NCBI GenBank assembly: GCA_037176845.1
Contig: JAYKXP010000002.1
Coordinates: forward strand, 682,001-746,000
Reading direction: 5' to 3'
DNA from: Paramarasmius palmivorus
Taxonomy: Eukaryota > Basidiomycota > Agaricomycetes > Agaricales > Marasmiaceae
DNA: 64,000 bases
Below the pieces are notes generated by a model. The model ran no database searches and was not told where the DNA came from. It saw only the letters and a program-made list of their open reading frames with translations. Numbering within the stretch: the stretch's first letter is position 1; the number at the start of each line of letters is the position of its first letter. Positions 1 through 10,280 of the stretch are shown in pieces. The position numbers and the translations under genes are program-made.

Positions 1-915
1 AAGGTAGTTCTTGTCATCGCTATCAATGAACTGGGCGATAACACCCATTGCCCTTCAAAACGTTAATTTGACCGATCGACGCGTAAAAATGAAGACCCAC
101 TTGACAGTTGTAATGCGGACTTCAATGCTGTCAGGATCAACCAAGGTCTGCGCGAACAGCTGGAACAGCGATTGCAGGTGATCCTGGAACCCTTCAACAA
201 TGTTTTCGAGTGAAGTAAAGAGCATGTACACTCCAACTTCACGATGCGAGGGATCTGACGATGTGGAGGTTTGCTGCAGAAAAGGAAGAAGATCGTTCCA
301 TGTTCCCATCGGAAGCTCGATGGACGCGATCGCGGCTACGACCCGGGCGGCGGAATGGCGAACCAAATTACTACGACAAATTCAGCCTCTGCTACTGGAT
401 CTCAAGATGGCTTACGCACCTTGTTTCTTTGAGAATGAGCTGAGGGAACTGTGATTTGATCTGTTCGCGCTCGTTTTGGGGTAAAGCAGTCCAAAGGGTA
501 CCGCTGTTGTATGCAACACGTTTTCTCATCTCCACGGCGGCAAGCTGACGGATCTACAGTCCCACACCCCTGGTAAGTTGACGGCCCCAAAAAGGGCACC
601 AATAGACACGTACAGCTTGCTCCGGCGAGGTCGTTATAATCGTGGCAAGTGCAGTTATACATGCCGGGTTTTTGTAGTACTCTTGGTTTAGCTGAGCGGT
701 AGCCTTTAATGATTGAAGCAGATGTGGAAGATCGAAGAGCGATCAGGTCATTGGATCACATATACAGATAGTATAAGGTCCTACAGCTTTGAGTTGGGTC
801 GTATCATTAGAGGTAGTCTGCACAAGCAAGTTGTGCAGTCCTTGTACAAAGTTCTGTGGCAAAACCGAATCAGAAACAGTGAATGTACAGAGAAATTTCA
901 ACCACATACATCCAT
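1..915 (-). CDS. KAP123: Importin-beta family karyopherin (Kap123 / importin-4), N-terminal part
   Basis: Nuclear import receptor that carries ribosomal proteins and histones through the nuclear pore. The gene runs off the left edge, so only about 200 N-terminal residues are present. Exons on the minus strand: 910-915 (only Met-Asp), 785-853, 614-703, 420-553, 101-370 and 1-52. Recognisable stretches are FVQGLHNLLVQTT, LNQEYYKNPA, QLAAVEMRKRV, ALPQNEREQIKSQFP and MGVIAQFIDSDD, the usual first HEAT repeats of this family. The 6-nt first exon is chosen because its GTATGT donor joins in frame to the NFVQGLH exon, giving the family's usual start. Introns use AAG as well as CAG/TAG acceptors, a pattern repeated across the window. 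The family assignment is secure; choice between Kap123 and importin-4 is only naming. Confidence 0.92.
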
Positions 916-1571
916 TTTTCTGGGCGTGAAGGAGAGACGTGAAGAGAAGGAGGAAGGGGAAGAGGAAGATGGCGGTTTGCAGAAACCTCGCGAGTACCGC
1001 TAAAATTTTTTCTGAGGAAAAAATAATGGTAAACAATGATTGGGGTTAGGGCTAATTATTTGTGCTATCGATTTTCCGGTCCGCTACTGTCATGATCTCG
1101 TTCCTCAACTTAATAGCCGACCTCATTGCTTACCTTCAGGCTGCAATGTGGCCAAGGACGTGTTTCAACCGGCGATTCAGCTTGCGTTCGTCAAACTCAT
1201 TTCAAGCCCGCTGAAACACTGCCACTGCCACTGACGCGCATCCGAGTCACGACTATGATCCCTGTCACGCAAATCTTTCCGCTTAGTGGAGATAGCAAGG
1301 AGATTCTGAATTCAACGTCAAACTTTGTTGGTTTTGGAGCTCTAAAGCTTCAAAGGCTAACTTTGTCTCTTCACTGCGCATGCTACGCCCAGGATCTGCT
1401 TGTGGATCTAAAAGTGGCAGTCAAAGCAGTTGTGGCATGGCAACGCCCGTTAGCACGTTGCACCCACTACCTTTGTTAGACGCGCTAGGCCATACCGAAT
1501 ACGTCTAAATCTTGCATGCTATTGTTCCTCGCCCGACTTGGGGGTTAAAGCAAGACGCGCGCAGCTGGGGG
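916..1571. other. Intergenic, divergent between KAP123 and small basic gene
   Basis: Shared upstream region of two divergent genes. Open frames here (for example plus 1126-1479) show no recognisable protein, splice structure or family motif, so I leave them out. Confidence 0.5.
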
Positions 1572-1578
1572 TATAAAA
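1572..1578 (+). promoter_or_regulatory. TATA box of the small basic gene
   Basis: TATAAAA lies 116 bp before the ATG at 1688, followed by CT-rich sequence as in fungal promoters. Inferred from sequence and position only. Confidence 0.6.
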
Positions 1579-1687
1579 GGAATTCATGGCCAATCCAAAA
1601 CCCCATCGAGCTCCTTCCGCTATCGGAATCCTCTGATACACAAACCCGTCCTTGACTCTAGCACCTTCATACTCTCACAACCACACC

Positions 1688-2240
1688 ATGTTCTGCATCC
1701 CTTTCCGAACACTCTCTCCCAAGCCCCGCCTCTCTTCTTGCGACCAAGAGAAGAACAATTGGGCACCTCATCCTCATCGGACGACGCGTAGAGATATCGC
1801 GTGAGTGTCTCCGACTACCCGTCCCCGTCCACTGACTACTCTTACTGACTACATATCTCTCTAGACGTAATGTTCTCCGTCGTCGTACATCCTCTCCGAC
1901 TCTAATCGAAGAGCCCACCGATTTGCAAGACATTTCGAGAGGAAACCATCCGAAACCCCTCAAACGCAAAGTCGTTCTAGCGTGGAAACGCCTCAATGCG
2001 CCGACGAAGCCCCGGGAGTCACGGAGATTCTCTTATCTGCCTCCAGGGTTTGCGTTCGTTTCGGCCTCGACGTTGCCTGGTGCACCGCAGGCAATGGTGC
2101 CAGAGACATTCGGGACGACGACAATGGCGTCGGGTTCCACATTGACAATCCCGCCGGTGCCCAATTCACTGGAAGGATCCACTCCTAGCCGACTGGTAGG
2201 CGTAGCCAAAAAGCGGGTAGAGTTTCTGCCACGGCATTGA
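1688..2240 (+). CDS. Small basic hypothetical protein, two exons
   Basis: Exons 1688-1800 and 1865-2240 joined by a 64-nt intron (GTGAGT to CTCTAG) give 162 residues. The ATG follows CACC and a TATA box. The protein is rich in Arg, Lys, Pro and Ser, with basic patches RNVLRRRTS and KPLKRKVVLAWKRL and a basic end KKRVEFLPRH. No domain, signal peptide or membrane segment is visible. Support is the clean splice that keeps one frame open across both exons plus the promoter. I do not recognise a function. Confidence 0.6.
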
Positions 2241-2528
2241 AACCTGTGTTTCGAATGTGGTGTTTATATGTCATTCTTGGACGCCCATCGTCTCATGCAC
2301 ACTTCAGCAGGCTGGAGCAGGGAAACTTATGAATTAGGATCAACCAGGCTGGCAACATAGATTGCAGATTGGAAGCTCACATGGACTATGTACAACAGAA
2401 TTGTTTATGTTTAAATTATTCTTCATTTCGCTAATTACTCAAACTCAAATGTGTCATAGACATGTTTTCTGTCGATCTTTACAACCCCAAAACACAGTAT
2501 GTACTGTACAAATCCAATCATAACTACA

Positions 2529-3623
2529 TTACTCTAGATCAAATAGAACAACCTCCGCGACTTTATCGCCTACGTTTTCCACGACGAGCTCGGCGCCCTT
2601 CTCTTGCTTCAGATATGCTCCATCACCTTCTCTCAGTACCTCCTTCCCAGCAAGCTGGACACCCGCTCCGATCGCCTTTCCCTCGTTATACCCACTCCTC
2701 ATAACAACATGAATATACCCCTTCGATCCCTGCATCCCCAAGGCCAACTTCTTCCCAGGACTTAACAAGGTAGCGTACATCGTCAAGGGGCTATGCACGG
2801 GCGCTGGACCCTTGCCTTCTCGTTCCTTCAACACACCATCGGCATCAACAGGAGCAACGACTCGTGCCCATGTATCTTGCTTCTCTTCATCAGTGAAATG
2901 CCGCGTAAAGTACTTGGGCATCAGGCCACGGATGCTGGGGATAGACCATATTTGTAGGAAATGTACGGGCGAAGCGCCGTGACATTTTTCGGAATGGGAG
3001 ATGCCTGTTCCGGCAGATGTGAGCTGGACATCACCACGTTTGAGGATTTCGGTGTTGCCCATGGAGTCTTTACTGTTATTATTCGGATACATCAGATCCG
3101 ATTTATGAGGTAATAAGCAAAAAGAAAGAGAACGTACTGCTCTAGCTCTCCCTCGACGACATACGAGAAGATCTCAAATTCTCGATGAGAATGGGTGCCA
3201 AAACCGGTTTTGGGAGCGACACGGTCTTCGTTGATGACACGAAGGCATCCATAGTGGTCATGATTGTAATCTTGGTACCTTTGAAAGGTATTAGTTCCGA
3301 TACCATGTTGATGGATAGAGTCAAACGTACATAGCAAACGAAAACGTATGGAATGTCTTCAACCATCCATGGTCAGCGTTTCCGCGTTCTTCACTTCGTC
3401 GAGGAACGATCTGAACAGCTGAGGTAGACATTGTTCTGAAAAGGTTTGTTCTGGTAGTAGATCTTGAAAGGTTGCGAAGCAAGTTGAGAGAAGACAGTTT
3501 GTCGAATGTGATGTCGAAACCGCTGAGATTTGCGAGGGTTATATAGGCCAAGGGAGCAAGAGCGATGAGAAAGAGGAAACTGGATCTGGAAAAGGTGTTT
3601 GTCAGTCGGGGCGGATGAGACAT
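2529..3623 (-). CDS. Pirin-family bicupin protein
   Basis: Pirins are iron-binding bicupins; fungal and bacterial members may act as quercetin dioxygenases or redox regulators. Exons 3331-3623, 3138-3278 and 2529-3072 join in frame (AT|G, CA|T). Metal-site residues appear in [14 protein letters not shown] and in [12 protein letters not shown]; the inter-domain LQIWSIPS and the C-terminal cupin with [15 protein letters not shown] complete a full-length pirin. The first exon encodes about 64 extra residues with a hydrophobic run ([16 protein letters not shown]), which could be a mitochondrial presequence or membrane anchor. An internal ATG at 3431 ([12 protein letters not shown]) would give the usual cytosolic start. 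Family secure; localisation inferred. Confidence 0.9.
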
Positions 3624-4095
3624 TGGGCTCTTATACTTTTTGAGGCTTTTAGGGCATTTTTCTTATTCATGATGACGAGCAAGAAAGAGGCAGTTGCCTA
3701 AACTGGAAATCGCCGACCCACGTCGCCTCGCGATCCCATGACAAATTCTCACCCTCCGATGTCATCCCGGACGGTGACGAGCGGGCGACCATTTCGAGAA
3801 GATTCCGGTTCTAGAGAGGAGGCAAACAACCTACTGTATGAATAGTACGTGGCTTCAAGATAATCTGGAGAGCTTGAATCTGATTTTGTTGAATTTCGTC
3901 TTTTCAGCTACCCGGGCCTCTTTCTTTTGCAACCAGTATATCGTCTCTGGTAGTGGGCACGAGATTCTCACAAAATCTACCTCGACTTCATGGACCAGGT
4001 CCACCAGATATGGATAGGCTCGGGAGTGCTTGTGAATAGTTCTTACGCGCCCAAGATTCAGCCCTCATCAAGGAATCCACGTTTATGGTTAACAT
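3624..4095. other. Intergenic between pirin and decayed NACHT gene
   Basis: No supported gene. The region upstream of 4096 should hold the first exon of the NACHT gene if it were intact, but I find no sequence like the intact copy's GIHIQGDA start. Confidence 0.4.
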
Positions 4096-5030
4096 GTGGC
4101 CTATATTTGCCGCCTGCGACACTATAAAGCCAGACGAGGCTATGATTCGAGCTACGGCTGCCTATCCCCCATGACGGACAGTCAAAACACCTCCAATGCG
4201 ACGCATGTCACTTTGGACCAGTGGATCGGAAACAGAGACACTGTTACCAGAGTTACATGGGTGGCAGGCCCTCTTGGTGCAAGAAAGTCGGCCATTCCCC
4301 AAATGGTGTCGGAGAAACACCGCGACCGAACAGTTGGCTTCTTTTCTTTTCGCGGGACGATACTAAGTACCCGAGATAATCTGGAACTATTTGCTGCGGC
4401 AATCGCGTACCAATGCTGCACCAAGGATTTCCTTAGAGACGTTCTTGGTCCCTTGGTCATCGAGGCAATTCGCTCATATCCCAACGTTTCCTACACATCA
4501 TCGGAGAATCAGTTCGTCAAATTGATCCTTGAGCCATTCTCCAAAAATTTCCCCGGAACAGCGACAAGATTGCAGAAGGCGTGGGGACAGTTCATGTTCG
4601 CTATCTGCGCCATTCGGTATCTCGATAATAGCGATGGACGACCACAGGACCGTTTGCAAGTAATCATCGGCATGTCAGGAGATATGATGCGTCAATATGT
4701 CAATGACCGTCCAGAGGAATATTATACCGACAACTTCTTTCGACCTGCCAGGATTGGGATAGAGTGCGCCCGGCTCTTCGGCTCCTTGTTACCCCTCACC
4801 TAATATCTAACCCAAGCTCTTAGCTCACCATAGCTCAATCGCGATCGCCATCCAAGATAGCTGAGTTACTTCATATGGAGGAGGTCGGCACGCTCCTATC
4901 ACGACTACATTCACGTACCTGAAGGGGACACCTACATCTCCTGCATGCTTCGTTTGCAGTTCCTTCTGAATCACATTCTGTCATTCTCAAGGGCGGAGTA
5001 TACGAACTTTCTGAACGATCCCCGTGCCGA
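4096..5030 (+). pseudogene. Decayed NACHT (STAND) NTPase
   Basis: Remnant of a NACHT NTPase closely resembling the intact copy at 25512. Shared stretches include AIAYQCC, EAIRS-PN, ENQF-KLILEPFSK and RPQDRLQ. The P-loop reads GPLGARKSA instead of GPAGVGKSA, so the invariant Gly before Lys is lost. After EPFSK the sequence jumps straight to WGQFMFA, which removes about 130 residues including the Walker B segment (IVIDGLDE in the intact copy). Downstream, 4905-4975 still shows IHVPEGDT and a LHASF-like remnant but in a different frame. Internal deletion, motif loss and frame breaks argue strongly for a pseudogene. Confidence 0.85.
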
Positions 5031-5223
5031 TGATTGGCCTCATAGTAACAACGCTTGTTACTTTCCCTTCATGGACTCTATTCGGTTGCCTACAGACCAC
5101 CAGTCTCCAGAGAGACGAAGCTGTTCTAATGGATCCGTCTCGATGAGTCCCGTGTATACAAAGAGGTATAAAGTACAAATACGGTCGGTTCTGTCCGTTC
5201 TATCCACTTGTATGGTAAACAAC

Positions 5224-6226
5224 TCAAATAGCATATCCCAACATTTTCTCATAATCGGCCATTGACTCCCTAACAAGCTTCTCCATAATCTTCGCAGTCT
5301 CGACATCCCATTCATCTTCCCATTTCTTGACTTCCTCTTCGATGACTACAGGCTTCTCAGTCCCCCTCTCCTTCTGAACCCCGGTACTCCTCCATGCAGT
5401 CCCAGCGAACGAATCCATCCCCGTGCCAACGAACTTTTCAGGAATAACTCTCGGTTCCCATTCATACTTGACAATACTCTCATCTACACCAACTTTTTCA
5501 CACAACTCCGATATTACGCGTTTAGTGTTATTGACGAGTCTCCCACCGTCGATAACAATAGGCTCGATACCGTTCGCACGGTAAAAGTCCATGAGTTGGA
5601 TCATAGGTTGGAAGGCAGTAGCGGTAGCGAATTCAGGGTTATCAACGGCCATCATGTCGGTTTTGGAGACGGCGCGTAGGAAGGATGCGACGATGTGTGC
5701 AGGGTGGCGGATTATAAAGATCGGGGTGAGCGTTAGAAGGAAACGAGTAGGAAGGAAGGAAGGATTGGGTGTATCGTTGTCAGGAGATGAAGGCGAGTCG
5801 ATCTTGGGGTCAGTGACCGTAGGTTTAGGTGGTAAAGTCTCAAATGGGATAGCTGGAGGTAACAAGTGGTGTGCGTGGTCCTTCATGAGAGGTATCTTGC
5901 CCTAAAAATTGACTTGTCAGTACCAATATAGAACGGGTAAACGCGAGGAAACTTGCCTGTTCCTCAGTACTTTTGATGAACCCCTGGCAATCTTCCAGAG
6001 CTTTCTGATAGGTCAGCTCTTGCCAGTTGTCGTATCCTGGCATGTAAGAGAAATTTTCTCTAGCAGCGGCACACTGGCGCTCTGGACCGATGAAATAGCC
6101 TTTGAAAAAGAAGTAGTCGCGTTGGGTGAGTTGAGGGTGACCTTCAAAGATCCGCATGAAAAGATTGGACATTGTGCGAGGGTGGGAGAAGAGGTAGAGA
6201 CGGCGAGGTTGAGCTGAGGTCGACAT
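5224..6226 (-). CDS. Sulfotransferase-like P-loop protein, copy A
   Basis: Fungal sulfotransferase-superfamily protein, expected to use PAPS; substrate unknown. Exons 5957-6226 and 5224-5901 encode 315 residues. The N-terminal RLYLFSHPRTMSNLFMR matches the 5'-phosphosulfate loop position, and IFIIRHPAHIVASFLRA matches the 3'-phosphate-binding strand and helix. The end MADYEKMLGYAI is shared with copy B (9272-10280), whose two exons have exactly the same lengths (270 and 678 nt). The intron starts GCAAGT, a GC donor, where copy B has GTAAAT. An upstream in-frame ATG at 6286 would add 20 residues, but similarity to copy B begins near MSTSAQPRR, so I use 6226. Confidence 0.8.
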
Positions 6227-6907
6227 GGTTCTCGATAAAGAGATTAGCGGAGGCGTGAGAGATGCAAATGCTGCGCGAGTCTGCATTTATACTAAACTCG
6301 GACCGGGATAGTCGGAGGTCATTCGGTAGAAAGCAACCTGCGACTAGCAGGCAGCTCGTGGCGGCTACTTGGCAGCTTGACTGATAACCGTATGTACCCA
6401 TACAGAGAAGAGCAAATCTGAAGGATTCGACTACACCCCATTTGAGCATGTTCCTCCATGGCGAAATGAATAGGCTTGCACGCACCATTCATCGCGACTA
6501 AAAATGGCATATTCCAGGTCTCACTGAGAAAACAGTTGCCCGGATGTTATTTAGGTTTCTGAGAATCTAGCTGGAGCATGCTCAAACATTCTAACGGCCT
6601 GTATCGCGAAGTAGTTAGCATCATTGGTGAAAGACGGTGATAATGAGTATGCTCACGCTTCTCCAATCGGAAGGTTACATAGTCTCTACACCTAAAAGTT
6701 CTCCAATTCATTTCTTCGAGCTTGCATCTCATCGAATAAGATTCAAGCAGCATTCGGATACAGAAGGTCGAATGTACGTGTTGGTCGAGAAAAGAAACTT
6801 CACGAGCGCCAATCAATTGCAGCCCGACCTTTGCCCTGGTCTTCCACAAGTTTCCCATGGCCAAATTCCGTTTCTATGCATTGCTAAGTGCAGTACAAAA
6901 AATTCAC

Positions 6908-6994
6908 CCAAGTAGCATAACCCAAAAGATGTTCATAATCCGTCATCGTGTCCTCAGCAACCTTCTCTATACCCTCCGCGTTCTTTGCTGCGTT
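6908..6994 (-). pseudogene. C-terminal remnant of a third sulfotransferase-like copy
   Basis: This 87-bp stretch on the minus strand encodes NAAKNAEGIEKVAEDTMTDY then EHLLGYA, nearly the last 28 residues of copy B (AKGMAKVAKDAMADYEHLLGYAI). The stop codon position has become TGG and nothing upstream on that strand continues the protein. It lies between copies A and B and in the same orientation, so it is best read as the tail of a deleted tandem duplicate. Confidence 0.8.
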
Positions 6995-7108
6995 AAACGC
7001 TTTGCAAGGTGATTCCGGGCCGGTCGGTGAAATTTTCAAATTCGACTGAGGGAGGCATAGTCAAGACGCTGCAAGTATTCACTCCCTTGTCCTACCAAGC
7101 GCAGAACC

Positions 7109-9115
7109 ATGGACGAACAGGCGATTCGTTTCTGTAAAGAAATGCGTGCTCTCAAAGCTGCAGCGCCCAAAAGACCTATAGCACCCGGAGCCTTGTTTCA
7201 CCTCGTCCTCAACAGACCAGAGCTGAACGCAAGAATGGAAACATACTCACCCCGTCCTCTTCCGCTACACCCAGACCTTCCGGGAACAAAGACCTCGTAC
7301 GAGATTGTAGAAGCTCTGCAAGCAGGAGAGTCGTATCATTCTCAGGTATGGCTTGCCAAACCCCTAGGTCCCCACAGCGACTCGGATACCCTGCTGGTCT
7401 TCAAGTTCATTGTCGCTTCTCATCTCCCTCAGCAAGATGAAGTACCGAGAGCAAGTTACCGCAGTCTCGAGCAAGTAGCAACCAACCAGCATGAGCCATT
7501 CGAGAAGCTATGGTTCCTTCAGGGCAGCTTCCTACCGTGGTTCTACGGAGTACACGAGGTACGCAGGCTATTTATCCTAGTCTGTACTTTTTTCCGGGTC
7601 CAAACCCGTACCTCGAATATATGTCACATGATTCCCATATGGGGGTTTGATTATCGGTTTGATAAGCCTGAAATGGTAGATAACGAGTTCAACTCTGGTG
7701 CATTTCGTCGCAAGCACTGTCCATTTTTGGGGATAAATATTGTAGAGTACCTATATATTGATATAGTTCATGAAGATTCAAGTCTTCCTTTTCCTGAGCG
7801 GCGGTAAGGACTTGGAACATTGAACAATCTGGTGCTGAGTTATGTTTTAGTGGGATATCGACAGTTGCTCCTCAATGAACTAATATTTACTCGAGGTTAT
7901 GATCGTGATTCGCAACTAGAATAGTTTGTCGAAGAAGTACGAAAGAAGTTATCGAAACGAGTTGAATTAGAAGTCCAGAGTGCGTAGTGGCATCTGGATT
8001 ATTGCGTATGGGCGTTCGGGGTGCTAAAACTGCCATGTTTGTGAGTGTATAGACTTATTCATGTACGGATTCAACGCATGCTGAGCCACGGAATATACTG
8101 AGACTGCCAGGCATTGGGCTCGGGTCGGCACCAAGTTCGCCAGCCTCTAGTCGAAACTGATCTCTATTGAGAAATTGATGGAGGTGCAGAGTCTATCACG
8201 ACCAGAGCACGTCGCAAAAGAAAAAATGTGAGAAATAAAGCCCATTATGTGGGTGAAACCTCGACTTACACTGACAGAACGAAAGCACTGTTGATCATAG
8301 CGCTAGTTTAGGTTGCAGAGTTCGGCGCAGAACCCACCGACATCAGCCTGCCCTCAAGCAAATTTACATCACATGACTTATCTTATTGCCATATACGGAT
8401 TCGCAGAAAGCTCGAGGGAAGGTACGGGTAAGGGACCCGAATTCCTAGCAGACTCTTATCAAGCGAGTAGTCGAGCGCCGATGTCTGCCTAGGGGAGACT
8501 ATATTTATCCTCTCACATCGCCAAGTCTGCAACGCTCACAGATCATTTTAGGTAACAACGCCTTGGGGTGAACCAGGAAAGCTATTCGTGATGGAATACA
8601 TCCCGACGACATTTCGGGCATTCACCGAATCAGAATCTCAAGCCAAGATGAGCGTGGAAGCATATGCGAACCTTGTGGGTCCCAGAGCATTCAACCTGTT
8701 CAGGGGCACTGATTACTTTCTTTGCCAGTTCAAAAAAACCTTACGCATCCTTGACATTGCCCATGAAGCATCTATCACCCATGGGGATATCAGTCTCGAT
8801 AACTTGCTTGTCGACACCACCACATCCACTCCCACATTTGATGACCCCGGATCTATCCCCAGACTGGTTTTTATAGACTGGAGGAACGAAGCAAAGGATG
8901 ATCCACGAGGTGCCGAAGCCATGACTTATTTCTTTATTGAACGGGACATTCGTCTACTGTTCAGAATTTTTGTAGGGGCACTCGCGATCGAAGCGAGACA
9001 GGAGGAGGACTATATGAACTTCATCAAAAGGATGTATAAGGATGACGAGGTCAGTCAGCGATTGATAGAGATGACAGTATTAGGTGGCCAACCCGAAGTA
9101 TATCTATTCGAATGA
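7109..9115 (+). CDS. Kinase-like protein with a transposon in its intron
   Basis: Protein-kinase-like fold protein of a fungal type, 337 residues from exons 7109-7558 and 8552-9115. The N-lobe has a strand-lysine region (SQVWLAKPLG, LLVFKFI) and the hinge is FVMEYIP. The catalytic loop reads THGDISLDNLL (HxDxxxxN) and the metal-binding Asp follows in LVFIDW in place of DFG. The 993-nt intron is far longer than any other here; it holds a 924-bp element with target duplications, and removing element plus one duplication leaves a 60-nt intron ending CATTTTAG. Both exon phases are 0. Substrate is unknown; such kinases may act on proteins or small molecules. Whether splicing still works is an inference. 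Confidence 0.78.
7578..8501. mobile_element. Non-autonomous DNA transposon (hAT- or Mutator-like) in an intron
   Basis: The 924-bp element begins TAGTCT and ends AGACTA, and is flanked by exact 9-bp copies of TATTTATCC at 7569-7577 and 8502-8510. No transposase or other coding region is visible inside, so it would be mobilised in trans. The 8-9-bp duplication suggests a hAT or Mutator-type transposase. About 45 bp of its right end (8457-8501) recur, in the opposite orientation, in the 50-bp insertion at 11731-11780. Confidence 0.82.
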
Positions 9116-9271
9116 CTCGACTGTATTGGTGTTACCTGGCTTCAACGGCTTCTTGAAGCACCAAATGATATACGCTGGTCGACAGACAGTTCTGACACTA
9201 CCGCTCGCTAGACGCCTAGGCGCTTAAGCGCTTCAGTCCTCATATCTTCCAAACCGGGCACAGAAATCCAT

Positions 9272-10280
9272 TTAAATAGCATACCCCAAGAGATGTTCAT
9301 AATCCGCCATTGCATCCTTCGCAACCTTCGCCATACCCTTCGCAGTCTCTTCGTCCCATTCATCTTCCCACTTTTTCACCTGCTCATCCAAATCCACAAC
9401 CTTGTCACCACCTCTCTCTCTAATAACCCCTGTACTCCTCGAAATAGTCCCAACAAACGCGTCCATCATTGTCCCAGCCGGACCTGGCGGGAGATTCTTC
9501 GTTTCCCATTCATACTTTACAAGACTCTCATCTATCCCAACTTTCTCGCACAGAGTCGATATAACGCGTTTAGTCTCATTAACGAGTCTACCGCCGTCTA
9601 TAACGATAGGCTCGATACCGTTGGCACGATAAAACTCCATCAGTTTGACGAGAGATTTGAATGCGCAGCAGGCAGCGAACTCAGGGTCGTCGAGGGATAT
9701 CGTGCGAGTTTTGGAGTTGGCACGCACGAAGGATGGGACGATGTATGCTGGATGCCGGATTATGAGTATAGGTGTAAAAGTCAATAGCCAACGAGTGGGA
9801 AGATATGTTGGGTTCGGAGCGTTGTTGTCCTCAGAGGAAGGAGAGTCGATCTTGGGGTCAGTGATTGAGGGGACTGGTGGTGGAGTTGCTGGTGGGAAAA
9901 GGGGCGGAAATAGTTGGTAAGCGTGGTCTTTGATGAGGGGTATCTTGCCCTACAGAACGCCATCACCGTTAACATCACGAGAGTAGACCGATAAAGAGGA
10001 GGTAATTTACCTGTTCCTCAACGCTCTTGATGAACCCCTGACAATCCTCTAGTGCCTTTTGATATGTCATCTCTTGCCATTTATCGAATCCTGGCATCAT
10101 AGTGAACGCTTCTCTCGGAGTAGACACCTGGTGCTCTGGGCCGAAAAGGTGGGCATTGAAGTAAAAGTAGTCGCGTTGTTCAAGTTGAGGATGGCCGTCA
10201 AAGATGCGCATGAACAAATTGGACATTGTGCGAGGGTTAGAAAAGAGATAGAGACGACGGGGCTGAGTTGAGGAGGACAT
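9272..10280 (-). CDS. Sulfotransferase-like P-loop protein, copy B
   Basis: Paralog of the gene at 5224-6226. Exons 10011-10280 and 9272-9949 (270 and 678 nt) give 315 residues. It retains RLYLFSNPRTMSNLFMR, ILIIRHPAYIVPSFVRA, FYRANGIEPIVIDGGRLVN and MADYEHLLGYAI. The intron has a normal GTAAAT donor and CTGTAG acceptor at the same codon as the GC-donor intron of copy A. An upstream in-frame ATG at 10370 would add 30 residues that do not resemble copy A, so the 10280 start is preferred. Both copies are oriented the same way with the kinase-like gene and a third remnant between them, consistent with tandem duplication followed by loss. Substrate unknown. Confidence 0.8.

Noticed and set aside
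2529..2704. Small plus-strand gene at 2462-2704
   Set aside because: It is antisense to the conserved pirin C-terminus.
7109..9115. Two separate genes, one with the N-lobe and one with the catalytic loop
   Set aside because: The halves share reading frame across perfect splice sites once the TSD-flanked element is recognised, and each alone would be half a kinase fold.
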